A stretch of 25,169 nucleotides of DNA from a virus, in the IMG/VR virus record IMGVR_UViG_3300006752_000203, positions 1 to 25,169 of that record; one strand, 5' to 3'. Below the pieces are notes generated by a model. The model searched no databases. It saw only the letters and a program-made list of their open reading frames with translations, and was not told the DNA's origin. Position numbers and translations under genes: made by a program. Each line of letters starts with the position of its first letter. Within the stretch, counting starts at the first letter, position 1. Below, piece by piece: positions 8,801 to 18,032 of the stretch.

Positions 8801-11800
8801 CAGTTTTAATCTGCTCGTCAGTTTTTCCATAGTAGAGGTGCCACAGACCTCTGACATCTAAGGAGTCTAGTAATTTCTGATCCGTCACACCCATATCTTT
8901 AAGTGCATCACTTATGAACTTAGTGCCGGCCCTGGACTGATCAATGAATGAAGCTATCAAATCTCCAGACTTAAACATGTCTTTTTTCTTTTCCCAAAAC
9001 TCTTTAAGCTGGTCTCTACCCTCGCCGTCAAAACCTACCTTATTTGCCATCTTAGTTAAAAGAAGAGAGCTTTGCGAATAATCGGTTGGAATACCTGATG
9101 ATAGTGCGTAACTGGAGCCGAGGGCTTGCGTATTCGAGCCTAAAATCCTTGCTTTAAATTTTGGGTAGTTTGGGTGCTCTTTTATGCCTTTAGACCATTT
9201 GTAAACTAAGTAGTCTTTTTGCGGAGGCATAGGCATACCGAATGCGTCCCAGAGACGCTCGTCGGTTCGAAACTCTTTCAATACCTTATTTAAAGTAAGC
9301 TCTTTACCACCCTTCTTGAGCTCGAACAGTTTCCGCATCGTTTCAGTACCCTCAAGCTTCCGAGATACGGGATCGTTTTGTGTAGCGAAAGACTGAGGGA
9401 TCAGATCTGTGTCTTTAAGCTGTTTTAAATCCTCATCGGATGCGGTCTCTTGCTCAAGTTGTACAGTCTTGGCCTGGTCCTTGTTTACTACAGAATCTGT
9501 TTCCTGGTTATCCATAGAACCTTCAGGAGCGTCACTCTTAATAAAGCTCTCAAAGGAGGATGTGTGAATCGTAGGATCCTGTTGCAAAACATTAGACGCA
9601 TTCAACGAATTTTTGGAAGACTCTTCTTCATCAAACCCTCGACCAACGGCCAACATTACACGGCCTGCGTCATAGACTGCTTGAATCACAGGCTGAACCT
9701 GTTTAACCATAGCGTCCACATCAGGGTAACCATTTTTCCAGAGAGTGTTGGGTTCGGTAACTCGTCGAGATGTTTTACGAATAGCCCTTTTCCAAGGTGC
9801 TTGGTTTGAAGGTACTACCCCTGCTGGAATATCTTCCTGTGCTATGTAGTCAGCGTTGTTATAATTTACCTGATCACCTTTTTTATAAGAACTTTCTGAC
9901 GACCACACTGGCGATAAATTTATTGTACGATCAATAGTTTCCGACTGATTTTTCCAACCACTCTTCTTTGGGTCCGGAGCAGGTACAAACTCAAAATCCT
10001 TTTCGATCTTTAATAACTTGTAGACCTCAAGCATGAAGTCATTCCATACATAGGGAAGAATACCTCCAGCAGGACCTCCGGGAAGCTGTTTAAAGTTTCC
10101 ATCATCTACCTGAGAAGACGGAGTAAATTGTAACGATAAGAGAGCGTCTTTTAATCCAGCCTTACCCTTTTTTGTTCCTATATTATCCAGAAGATACCGA
10201 ACAAATTGCGCAGGGCTAACAGAGTTTCCAGAGGATACACCAACTGTCCCCATAGAATCCTGAGCCACCATTACATTACGGATTTCGTTAATTAGCTCAG
10301 GCTTGTTCTTGATGAAATCTTCGCGGGCAATCTTTTCGGTCTCCTCATCAATTACATGACCGTTTGCCTTTTTCCATAGACCTTTGACTCTTTTGACTTT
10401 CAGCTTTTTACCATCGGCCCTTGTTATTTCAAATACAGCGATGTCCTGATACTTTTCATCCTGCATCACTTCAAAGGACTTCTTTACAATTGCTTCGTCT
10501 AGGCGTCTTTCTAAATCTCTCGCCAGGTCTGGGTTAGCCTGCTCAGAGCCAGAACCTGTGCCGAAGGTCACACGCTCCGGATCAAACTTATCAGCTCTTC
10601 CCTTTGCGAAAAGAGACAGTACATCAACACCTTCGTCCGCACTACCACGAGCAAATGCACCATGCCCATTACCGGATTTTATAGTACTGGTTGCTTTCTC
10701 TCCTTGGGCAAAGAATTCATACTCATCAGGAGAGGTGACGCTTGCGCCCCACTCTTTTGCCGCCTGCACTGTTTCTTCTGCGGTCTTCGCTTCGTATTGT
10801 TCTTCGTAAGCTTTTTGGGATTCGTTTTGGAGTTTTTCAAATTCTTCCTTAGCCTTGGCTATATCTTCCTCGGTTATACTTTCGTCCTTCTTCAGCTCTC
10901 TTACTACAGAGTATAGGTTGTTACGAAAGGCCGCTTTTTTTGCCGGGTCTAATTTATTCCAGGCTTCTACACTAGAGGACCAGGCTGGATCTTTTGAAAG
11001 GGTTTTCTTTTTAGTACGACCGACTCCAGGGCCTTGATCTGAGGCAATATCCTCTGCCCATATACCAATAATCTTTTTAACAGCTTCCGCTTTTTCCTGA
11101 TAAAAGAAATATTCCGTCAGGCTCTGGCTCCACTGCTTTCCGCCATGTAACTGCGGGAAGAAGCCACCAGTCTCTTCACCTTGGAAAGACCCGAGCTCAT
11201 CGTAGTCAAAGAACAATGCTTTTAACTGCTGCCTTAATCGAGCAACACTACGCTCCGCTCCTGCTCTCTGCTCGGAACCTTCTTCCATATCCTTAATGAG
11301 TTTTTCATACTCCTCGATATCCTTGGTCATCTCATGAGCTCTTCGCTCAATAAGTTGGTGGTATCTTTGTTGCTTGGATCCGCGAATATCACGGTCGTCA
11401 AGGATTTCGAGAGATCTGCCAGTAGCTAACTCATATACAGTCATCTCGGGGAGAGTCAGACGGCTAAGCTCACCGCTGGTAATATTTCGGTTATTTATAC
11501 CGTCTGATTTATCCTGCTCCTTTAATCGAAATAACATCATGGCTGCCACGGAGGTGCCATTTTCAGACTGCATGAATATACGGTCTCCTTCTTTATACCT
11601 ACGACCCCCTATTGTTTCAGGAAGTGCCGCGGATGCACGAACAGCGTCCAACATTTCGGTATACTCCTTGACTGTTTTATTACCGAACCAATCGAGCGTA
11701 GCGGTCATTTTACGACCTTTTTCAAAAGGATTAAAGCTTTGGTCTATGCCTGAGCCGAGAGAGGTTGGGTCTTTTTGGAGTTGAGCAAGTATTTTGTCTC

Positions 11801-14800
11801 GCTCTTCTTGCATATCGGTGAAAATTTGAACTTCTTCGGGTGTTGTTTTAACCCCTTGCGTATACTTTTTTACTATATCTTTAAGGCGTTCGTTACTTAC
11901 TTTCCCGGTCTTTGTAAAGGAGTTCCACTCTTCTTCGGAGATTGGATCCATGAATTTTGGATCCTGCTGCTCGGATTGGGACTCAACAAAGGAATCTAAC
12001 GCATTTAAAGATTCTTCTAATAGTGTACGACCGTTGGGATCAAATTTAAGTATCTTTGAAAGAAGATCTAGTATTTCAGTAAACAAGGATTCTTTAACCG
12101 GTGTGTCGGTTTCTATCTTAGATAAAAACTTTTGCAGTTCTTTATCCGTATAAAGCATAGCTAGGAACTCATCAAACTGAGTTAAGTAAAAAGGAACTTG
12201 TTTTTCCGAAATAGAATTACCGTAAGAATCTTTGTTTGGCCGAATCGTTTTGTCACTCTGCCAACCCTTTCTAGCTTTCTTCCACGCTCCATATAAACGC
12301 TGCATGTTTTCATTTGAAAATACAGGAGTCCGTTTTTCTTTGGTGTAGTTGGTGGACTCTACTACTGTTATTGCATGCATCATTTCGTGCAAGATAGTCA
12401 GACCCGTTCCACCGGGATACACTACTACACCCCCAGGATCGGCATTCTTCTCTTTATTATAGAAGTAAGCTCCTCGGTCAATTTGATCGGACACTTCATT
12501 GATAGCACCAACTCTTACCTTTTTAAGGATGCCCGCTTTTTTTAAACGTGCGGCTAACGCCTTTTCTAACTCCGTTCCGTTGCTTATTAAAATGTCTAAA
12601 GCTTCATCGCTTGAGATCCCGCCTTTTGCTGTCTGCTTAAGACCATTATAATTAGACACCTCTGTTCTGGATTTTATAAGTGCCTTAGCTTTGAGTATAG
12701 ATATTGGATCCGCATTCTCCGTCGGTACCCCTTTTAACTCTTTACCAATTTCTTTAGCGGTCTTACCAAACTTTTCCAGGACGAGTGCGTCTAGATCGGT
12801 TTTAATAATGTTTAATGCTCGGTTGTCTGCACCGTATAAAACGGCGCGGCCGTTTACATCAACCTCAAGACGGACCTGATCTCCGTTCCTCTCAAAAGTT
12901 TTTTCGGAGATAGATATAGGGTCAATCATTGGGCCCGGATCGACTTCTACATTCGCCTCGGCCTTCGGCTTTTGGCCCTCGGCCTTTGTCTCTGGCTCTG
13001 GGCTGTTTAGTCTCCAGTTTGTGTATTTGAAAAGATATGCCTGAGAATCAGAGAGTCCCTTTACAGTAACCCACTTTTTTGCACCAGGCTTACCTACCTG
13101 CATCCATATAGGGGTTTCTCTGTCCAAGCTAGCAAGTTGTCCCAGTGTATACCTCTCAAAATTTTCTTTTTGAAAACCTTTGTTTTCTTCTGTTGGTGCG
13201 CTCCCGGGGCCTACATATTTGTGATATATAAAATGCGGGGTGTCCATCCAATCAATTGTTGCTTTCTCGGGCTCGATTGCATCGCGATATTCGCGGAGCA
13301 TGGTAAGCTTCTTATTGATCTCGCTGATCTCAGCATCAATCGCTTTGGTATCGGCTTTGGCCTTTGGCTTTGGAGCTTCGGTCTTTGGAGCTTTGGCCTT
13401 TGGAGCTGCTTTCTTTGCGGGGGCTCCGTCAGATTTATTCTGTTTATACTGAATGAATTTAGGGTTGAGCCCCTTTTCTTTAGTCGCTGCTTCTTTAGCT
13501 TGGGCGTACTGTCTAGATAAATAACTGTGGGTTTTAGCGTTGTACTGCTGAATGAAGTCTCCCTCTTTCTTCTTTTTTGATCCTTTTGCACTTCGAACTG
13601 CTTCTTTCTTAGGGCCAAACTTGCTGCCGTCCCACTCACGATACTGAATTTTATCACCGACTCGATTTACAACGACTACGATCTTGTGTGTGTATTTATA
13701 ATTCTTCGACTGAGCGGAGCCCAAAGCTTTTACTTTCTCATCAAATACTTTTTGGGTGATACCTCCGTTTAATCTCTGCTTTTCGAGATTTAAGAACTCT
13801 TTTCGGGTTTCAAGCTCAGCGATACGTGTGTCGATGGAGCCGACCGCAAAAGCGACCTGTCCCTCGTATTTTGCAAATGCTTCGGCAACACGCTGGCCGT
13901 CCGGTGCTTTACCGCTGGTCACATCTGCTAAGTCGAAGGCTGCAAGTGCACTGGAGAAGATAGCGCTATCCATCAGGCCGTTAAGGCCCATCATCTCGGC
14001 TATGATCTGAGCGTGAGAGATATCGCTTTCAGACACCTCTCTTTTGCTGTCTTTGTTTTGCTGCTTGAGCTCTTCAAATAGCTTTTCCTTAATCTTGATC
14101 GACTCCTTATTAAAAGCTTCTTGGTCCATAACCAGCTTTTTAAGGTCTGCTACTTTTTTACTTACATCTTTAAGGTTTTTTAACTCTTGCGTAAAAAACT
14201 CTTTTTGAGCTTTCTCCGCCTCGGCCTTTGTGTTGAATAATCGAGGTGCTCGGGGTTTTCGGGTTCCTGGCTGTCTTATTATAAGTTCAAACTTGTCGCC
14301 CTTCTCCTTAATTTCCGCACCCGGCATAAGATACTGAATCGGGATGACCCGGGATTCAAGTTGATCTTGTGCTCTATCGACGTCTTTCTCAATCTTTGCA
14401 ACCTTACGAGTCTTAGTTGCTTTTACTTCATTGGTTAGTTTTTCCTTTTCAGAAAGGTCAACCTTTGGAGTTACTTCGGACTCAACTGCTTTTTCGACAG
14501 GTTTAACTCTACCTCTCTCGTCAAGAATCGGTTTGGGTTTTTCTTTAGAGCCTTCTTTAGGTTTTGTCTCTTCAACTTCGATGAGCTGTTTAACTCCCTC
14601 TTGAGCATCTGCTCCTTTAAGACCTTCATATACCTCGGCGGTTGCAACGGCGTCTTCGGCGGCAACTCGGCCTTCAGCAATAGGAGTTGCCATTTCTTCA
14701 AGCTCAAGCTTTGTATATGCGGACATATCTGTAGGCAGAATCTTTTTGTCGAGCATCTTATTAACTGCTTCTGCTACCTGCTTTGCTCGGGCTTTACCTT

Positions 14801-17800
14801 CTGTTTGCGCGACTCTCTTCACTTTACGCATCAAAAAGTTTAAAGCTTCGTCATCACCCATTTGTTGAAGCGGCGTTTCTTTATTGAGAAACAACTTCGC
14901 CATTCCCGGGCGTTCATCATAGCACTCACCAAATCGGGGTGTGTTTTGCTTGCTGTACCCGTTGGCACTGTAACCCATGCTCTGAAGTATTTTTTGGTTA
15001 AGCCTAAACTGCTGCTCTTTTGTACCACCTGTTGTCTTACCACCCATGAATTTCTCCATCGAAGGGTGTAGTACTTTGGTTAAGAAATTTTGGTACTCGG
15101 TTTTAACGGACGAATCTATATTCCTACCAGCAAGAAGACTGGCCCATTGATAAGAAAACCACTCTTCGGCCCTAATCTCTGGAGTCATCCTTTTATTGTT
15201 CCAAGCTTTATCAACCTGTGCTTTTTGTGCTTCGTCAAGCTGGCTATATTTTTGCTCTGGTATTTTTAATGTGTACTGAGTAAATGCGTCTTTCTGAGCA
15301 TCTATACCAATACCTTCATACAGGCTCATAAGCTCTTCTTTACTTAACATGAGCTTTCGAGCTAAGTGACCAGACTCATGAAGAAATACACCGAGAGGGT
15401 CTTTGCCTATTTTATTACGGTTTAAGTAAATTGCATATGTGCCTGTATCTACATCCTCATGGAAGGACCCTTCCATCTCTTTGTCAGAAAAAGGCGTCCT
15501 GTCAGCTACAACAATCTTTAAGTCTGTCATAGCTTCTGGGTTTAGTTCGTAAAGACGAGCCATTAAATCAGTTAGTACATTGCTGGCGTTTTCTTGTTCT
15601 TGTGCGGTTTCGAAGTTTCCTTCGCTTACTACATGAGACGCGGCTGATTGAGCGTTGTTAAAAGAGTTAAACTTATTTCTAAAGCCTGCGAGATTTACGA
15701 TACCAGTCTTCCCTGTTTCTGTATTCTCCACATTCTCATAATCAAATGGCGTACTAGTCAGATCTAGATTGCGGGTAGAGGCTACTTGATAACCGCCTCC
15801 AAGAAGACCCGGCCCCAATCCTATAATACCTTCTGCTACAATAGCGTTATGATCCCAAGCCTCTCCTGGTTCTTTACTCCAAGCTTGTCCAAGAAACTCA
15901 CCACCCATACCAAGTGCCGCGTCAGTGCCAACTTCAAGCGCCGCGTTACCCGCTCTTTGGAAAGCGGTGAATTTTGGGTAAGTCTGCTTTGATCGTTTCC
16001 ACGCAGCCCCGTCGATTAACTTCCCGCCTTTTATCGCGTTACCCCCATGATGCAAAGCAGCAGCAACGCGGCTCCCCATTAAACCCGAAACAGAGTCTAA
16101 TAACGCAATAGGAAGACCTTTTTTTAAAGCCTTCTCTTTAATCGCGTCCCTGGTTATCTCATTATTCCAGGCCGCGGCAAAAACCTTTGGGTTTTTATAA
16201 TCGATATTAAGCTCCTGCATGCCTTCTAAAATCATGCCGGAATATTCAAGGACGAAAGATGCTACACCCCAGTTAGCTCTAGCGGCTAAACTAGCACCTG
16301 ATATAGCCCCACCGGTAACAGTGACCGGAGCTAAAGGCCCGCCTGCTAGACCGGCCGCTCCACCTACTGCCGCTGCTCCTGGGATAGTTTTAAAACCGGT
16401 TCTTACATAAGCGGGTAAAAAGGATGAAAGGGATTCTACGAATAACTCAGGTATCGCTTCTGTATTATCAAAAAGTAGATTGCTTACAGAATCCCAAAAA
16501 CCTTTGGATTTATACTGCTGAAACTTTTTAGCTGCTGAGCTTGTAGGTATCTCACCTAGCTCTTCCGATATCTCAATAAACTTCTCAAAATCTGATTGGT
16601 CGGCTGCGTTTGTGAAAAAATCGTATGAGTACTCACTCATCTCGTTCATTTTCAAGCCGCGGCGAAATGCATTTGCGATGCTTTCGGACATCCGGGAAAA
16701 GAATCCTTTTTTCTCAGTCTGCTCGACAATCTCATCGGTCAAGCCAAACTCCGCGGCAAGCTGTATAGATTTATCAAAAGCTGCTTTAGAGCTTTCCATA
16801 GCTGATTTATCGGATTCTTTTTTGCCGTTAGTAAGCCAATTTATTTGAGCGTCTTCGTAATTACTGTAACTACCGCGGACGGCCTGCATAATCTTAGCTA
16901 CATTTAAGGACTCTTCACCACCCAGCTCATTTAATGCCTGCCCAATAGGCACACCTTTGTATTCTTTGATCCCCATCTTCTGCATCTCTTCTATATCGAG
17001 AAGATCTACATCTTTTCGGGATAGCCCTACAGGGCGGCCATCTAGCAAACCACTTTGAGAAAATAATATACCACGGTCTCTAAGCTGGCGTTCTTGTGCC
17101 ACAGTCTGACGACGACTCATAAAGCCGTCTATATCACCGCGCATCGCGGCTTCTAATCTTTTCTGCTGTCTCTGAGTATTACTTTTTACGAAACCTGGTG
17201 TCTTTGCTCGCGGATCTGTTTTTTCAAGATTTATGATCTCCCCGGTATTGATATCAGCGATAGGGTCTTCGAACTCAAAGCCGCTTAATAACTTATCTGT
17301 AGCTCTTTTGCTTTTCGGTTTTGCGGACCTAGCTTTTAATCTCTGGTCCAATTGCTCACGCATTGGAATAGGTATACTAGTCAAACCTTCGAACAACTTA
17401 TACTCTTCCTGCTTGGCTTGATCGGCTACTGCCCTCCTTCTTTCTTTTTCGGTTTTTAACCGTAAAAACTGATCTCGAATACCGTTAGGCTGATTCCACC
17501 CGACATACTTACCTAGTCTAGCCTTAGCTAGCTTTTTAGATTCAGACTCACCGCCAAAAAACCCGTCCTCTTCCTGACTAGCTTTAAGATCATTCTGGTA
17601 AAGTGCATCTAAACTTGAGGCATACTCGTCGTCGCTTTCGAACTCACCGAACTCGTCAAACTGCTTATAAAACGGTAAGAATTTATTTTCTTTGAAGTCG
17701 TCGTATAATTTTTCGTAATGCTTTGCCGATCTTTCGTTTTCTCTAGCAAACTGGCTAATCTGACCGTGATACTTTTTGGTTTGGTCATAAACATCGAGAC

Positions 17801-18020
17801 CCTCATCAAAAGGGTCTTGATAATTTGATTGAGGGGCTTCCTCTATTTCAGGTTGTACATATTGAGGTTGAACGACTGAGCTCTGCTTTCGCTGTATCTG
17901 CCCACCGAAGGGTTGATATTGCCTTTGTACAGGCTTGCTTAAGAACTGCTCAAAACCAGAACCTTTACCTTCAGGGCTGTAGTCGTTCGCTCCTAAATCA
18001 ACTTGATCGTCAATCGACAT
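5829..18020 (-). CDS. Giant polyvalent-type virion/ejection protein, 4063 aa, with two HExxH zincin motifs
   Basis: One uninterrupted frame of 12.2 kb fills almost half the window. In order: a Gln/Pro-rich N-terminus; long charged helices; a Gly/Ala-rich hydrophobic stretch at about 544-600 that could insert into a membrane; HESGH at 881-885 with a possible third zinc ligand in EEWFSYQW near 952; Lys/Pro/Ala linkers near 1150-1180, 1533-1565 and 1677-1700; HEMMH at 1878-1882 followed by DEFLAMLYTDKELQKFL near 1951; a CBM5/12-like module at about 2703-2745; YLIARVAPSRNNHL near 3097; a hydrophobic region around 3480-3720 (KNPAFMIPNFIRD, then TVDFNQKGELTQTM and an Asp run) resembling the large polyvalent protein-associated domain numbered 38; and a coiled-coil C-terminus. 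Polyvalent proteins are known to join proteases and other effectors that enter the cell with phage DNA. I infer a packaged, ejected protein. AGGA lies 14 bases before the ATG. Domain boundaries are by eye. Confidence 0.85.
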   Translation of the reverse strand: MSIDDQVDLGANDYSPEGKGSGFEQFLSKPVQRQYQPFGGQIQRKQSSVVQPQYVQPEIEEAPQSNYQDPFDEGLDVYDQTKKYHGQISQFARENERSAKHYEKLYDDFKENKFLPFYKQFDEFGEFESDDEYASSLDALYQNDLKASQEEDGFFGGESESKKLAKARLGKYVGWNQPNGIRDQFLRLKTEKERRRAVADQAKQEEYKLFEGLTSIPIPMREQLDQRLKARSAKPKSKRATDKLLSGFEFEDPIADINTGEIINLEKTDPRAKTPGFVKSNTQRQQKRLEAAMRGDIDGFMSRRQTVAQERQLRDRGILFSQSGLLDGRPVGLSRKDVDLLDIEEMQKMGIKEYKGVPIGQALNELGGEESLNVAKIMQAVRGSYSNYEDAQINWLTNGKKESDKSAMESSKAAFDKSIQLAAEFGLTDEIVEQTEKKGFFSRMSESIANAFRRGLKMNEMSEYSYDFFTNAADQSDFEKFIEISEELGEIPTSSAAKKFQQYKSKGFWDSVSNLLFDNTEAIPELFVESLSSFLPAYVRTGFKTIPGAAAVGGAAGLAGGPLAPVTVTGGAISGASLAARANWGVASFVLEYSGMILEGMQELNIDYKNPKVFAAAWNNEITRDAIKEKALKKGLPIALLDSVSGLMGSRVAAALHHGGNAIKGGKLIDGAAWKRSKQTYPKFTAFQRAGNAALEVGTDAALGMGGEFLGQAWSKEPGEAWDHNAIVAEGIIGLGPGLLGGGYQVASTRNLDLTSTPFDYENVENTETGKTGIVNLAGFRNKFNSFNNAQSAASHVVSEGNFETAQEQENASNVLTDLMARLYELNPEAMTDLKIVVADRTPFSDKEMEGSFHEDVDTGTYAIYLNRNKIGKDPLGVFLHESGHLARKLMLSKEELMSLYEGIGIDAQKDAFTQYTLKIPEQKYSQLDEAQKAQVDKAWNNKRMTPEIRAEEWFSYQWASLLAGRNIDSSVKTEYQNFLTKVLHPSMEKFMGGKTTGGTKEQQFRLNQKILQSMGYSANGYSKQNTPRFGECYDERPGMAKLFLNKETPLQQMGDDEALNFLMRKVKRVAQTEGKARAKQVAEAVNKMLDKKILPTDMSAYTKLELEEMATPIAEGRVAAEDAVATAEVYEGLKGADAQEGVKQLIEVEETKPKEGSKEKPKPILDERGRVKPVEKAVESEVTPKVDLSEKEKLTNEVKATKTRKVAKIEKDVDRAQDQLESRVIPIQYLMPGAEIKEKGDKFELIIRQPGTRKPRAPRLFNTKAEAEKAQKEFFTQELKNLKDVSKKVADLKKLVMDQEAFNKESIKIKEKLFEELKQQNKDSKREVSESDISHAQIIAEMMGLNGLMDSAIFSSALAAFDLADVTSGKAPDGQRVAEAFAKYEGQVAFAVGSIDTRIAELETRKEFLNLEKQRLNGGITQKVFDEKVKALGSAQSKNYKYTHKIVVVVNRVGDKIQYREWDGSKFGPKKEAVRSAKGSKKKKEGDFIQQYNAKTHSYLSRQYAQAKEAATKEKGLNPKFIQYKQNKSDGAPAKKAAPKAKAPKTEAPKPKAKADTKAIDAEISEINKKLTMLREYRDAIEPEKATIDWMDTPHFIYHKYVGPGSAPTEENKGFQKENFERYTLGQLASLDRETPIWMQVGKPGAKKWVTVKGLSDSQAYLFKYTNWRLNSPEPETKAEGQKPKAEANVEVDPGPMIDPISISEKTFERNGDQVRLEVDVNGRAVLYGADNRALNIIKTDLDALVLEKFGKTAKEIGKELKGVPTENADPISILKAKALIKSRTEVSNYNGLKQTAKGGISSDEALDILISNGTELEKALAARLKKAGILKKVRVGAINEVSDQIDRGAYFYNKEKNADPGGVVVYPGGTGLTILHEMMHAITVVESTNYTKEKRTPVFSNENMQRLYGAWKKARKGWQSDKTIRPNKDSYGNSISEKQVPFYLTQFDEFLAMLYTDKELQKFLSKIETDTPVKESLFTEILDLLSKILKFDPNGRTLLEESLNALDSFVESQSEQQDPKFMDPISEEEWNSFTKTGKVSNERLKDIVKKYTQGVKTTPEEVQIFTDMQEERDKILAQLQKDPTSLGSGIDQSFNPFEKGRKMTATLDWFGNKTVKEYTEMLDAVRASAALPETIGGRRYKEGDRIFMQSENGTSVAAMMLFRLKEQDKSDGINNRNITSGELSRLTLPEMTVYELATGRSLEILDDRDIRGSKQQRYHQLIERRAHEMTKDIEEYEKLIKDMEEGSEQRAGAERSVARLRQQLKALFFDYDELGSFQGEETGGFFPQLHGGKQWSQSLTEYFFYQEKAEAVKKIIGIWAEDIASDQGPGVGRTKKKTLSKDPAWSSSVEAWNKLDPAKKAAFRNNLYSVVRELKKDESITEEDIAKAKEEFEKLQNESQKAYEEQYEAKTAEETVQAAKEWGASVTSPDEYEFFAQGEKATSTIKSGNGHGAFARGSADEGVDVLSLFAKGRADKFDPERVTFGTGSGSEQANPDLARDLERRLDEAIVKKSFEVMQDEKYQDIAVFEITRADGKKLKVKRVKGLWKKANGHVIDEETEKIAREDFIKNKPELINEIRNVMVAQDSMGTVGVSSGNSVSPAQFVRYLLDNIGTKKGKAGLKDALLSLQFTPSSQVDDGNFKQLPGGPAGGILPYVWNDFMLEVYKLLKIEKDFEFVPAPDPKKSGWKNQSETIDRTINLSPVWSSESSYKKGDQVNYNNADYIAQEDIPAGVVPSNQAPWKRAIRKTSRRVTEPNTLWKNGYPDVDAMVKQVQPVIQAVYDAGRVMLAVGRGFDEEESSKNSLNASNVLQQDPTIHTSSFESFIKSDAPEGSMDNQETDSVVNKDQAKTVQLEQETASDEDLKQLKDTDLIPQSFATQNDPVSRKLEGTETMRKLFELKKGGKELTLNKVLKEFRTDERLWDAFGMPMPPQKDYLVYKWSKGIKEHPNYPKFKARILGSNTQALGSSYALSSGIPTDYSQSSLLLTKMANKVGFDGEGRDQLKEFWEKKKDMFKSGDLIASFIDQSRAGTKFISDALKDMGVTDQKLLDSLDVRGLWHLYYGKTDEQIKTANLRYFEPIRDALNDHGITTEQFGEYLIARVAPSRNNHLKSLYAELMNDAKDEVTKNEIKEMLEKRGDSLSGISTDVAIQVVQKMEADEAFMNFLKDEREPLQKFYDMNRESLDIRSASQLIQKTEALDEVTAMVQASSSFNWKKDGGSKIMYMRNGKENNYSYAPMQGFEGAQETQKLYDKEDAYDVLGKSSSASGRAWDQPKNKFLFKGAFGRKEDTLGPNPEMVFAVSQDQYFQSGIRGAKNEVSNSFGAAFEIFRAVAYHNSKDVSGLPLVELPDQIKEIIKKDPSVIESTREMFEGKDAIFEKEFNPIQTKKDYTISTKSITVDGEEVEGFKMVTREINTEFQNDNHVFVYRKNGVPQYIKFRNNMAGSRVARSVKNLRYEALPTFLKGVNSVTRFMASMFTSKNPAFMIPNFIRDLGTMFIHLTEDEKKQFVKAAFNPKRLGGFIKHITLAERKNFKGEIIELDPGELTSEEYAKKLIKDGDYAKVYQFAKQAGAKVGYFRHKSIPELIDEMKEDTGKSRKGMRKKWSSFVNYLDTVNTALENSIRMSAFASAVEAGFTTHQAAVISRNVTVDFNQKGELTQTMGSLFVFFGASMNSMHRMMSTFKKRTPRERKKLILGIAGASFALNIFNRLMDDDDDEPLPDYDTISEFRRDTMAIIGDPRDKNTGYFGVPLPLGYNMFWTLGQTAGDVFAKYVMGRGGAGAVDFLTRNLNATLNGFNPIGGSTLATAMIPTVGKPMAELWANQNFMGMPIRNEDRPYEAVKPAHMMDPKRTQEHWTALSEGLNSLLGGSDQVKGSVGGMFGNQPLKGLEGTDLKFDISGSQMEHLLLGYAGGPGQIINMMFGSLVFPAFSEEKDYGTFDPNKMPIANRFYRSSTHGSRVKNLYYQVREANKIAVRATKAAKIAGPKQFAEANRNMRDLLALSGNIKYADAFKKKIATHKAKIESSKSLTQDEKLQRIAQLEQKEHATFVKVIKKAQSLGIS

Positions 18021-18032
18021 GGCTGATTTGGG

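Noticed and set aside
13590-13625. GPKKEAV shared by the giant protein and the 598-aa protein
   Set aside because: Seven residues of common composition with no similarity around them; likely chance.
13211-13657. 148-codon frame in another minus-strand frame of the giant gene
   Set aside because: It is an artefact of the Lys/Ala-rich linker, which lacks stops out of frame; the protein is low-complexity.
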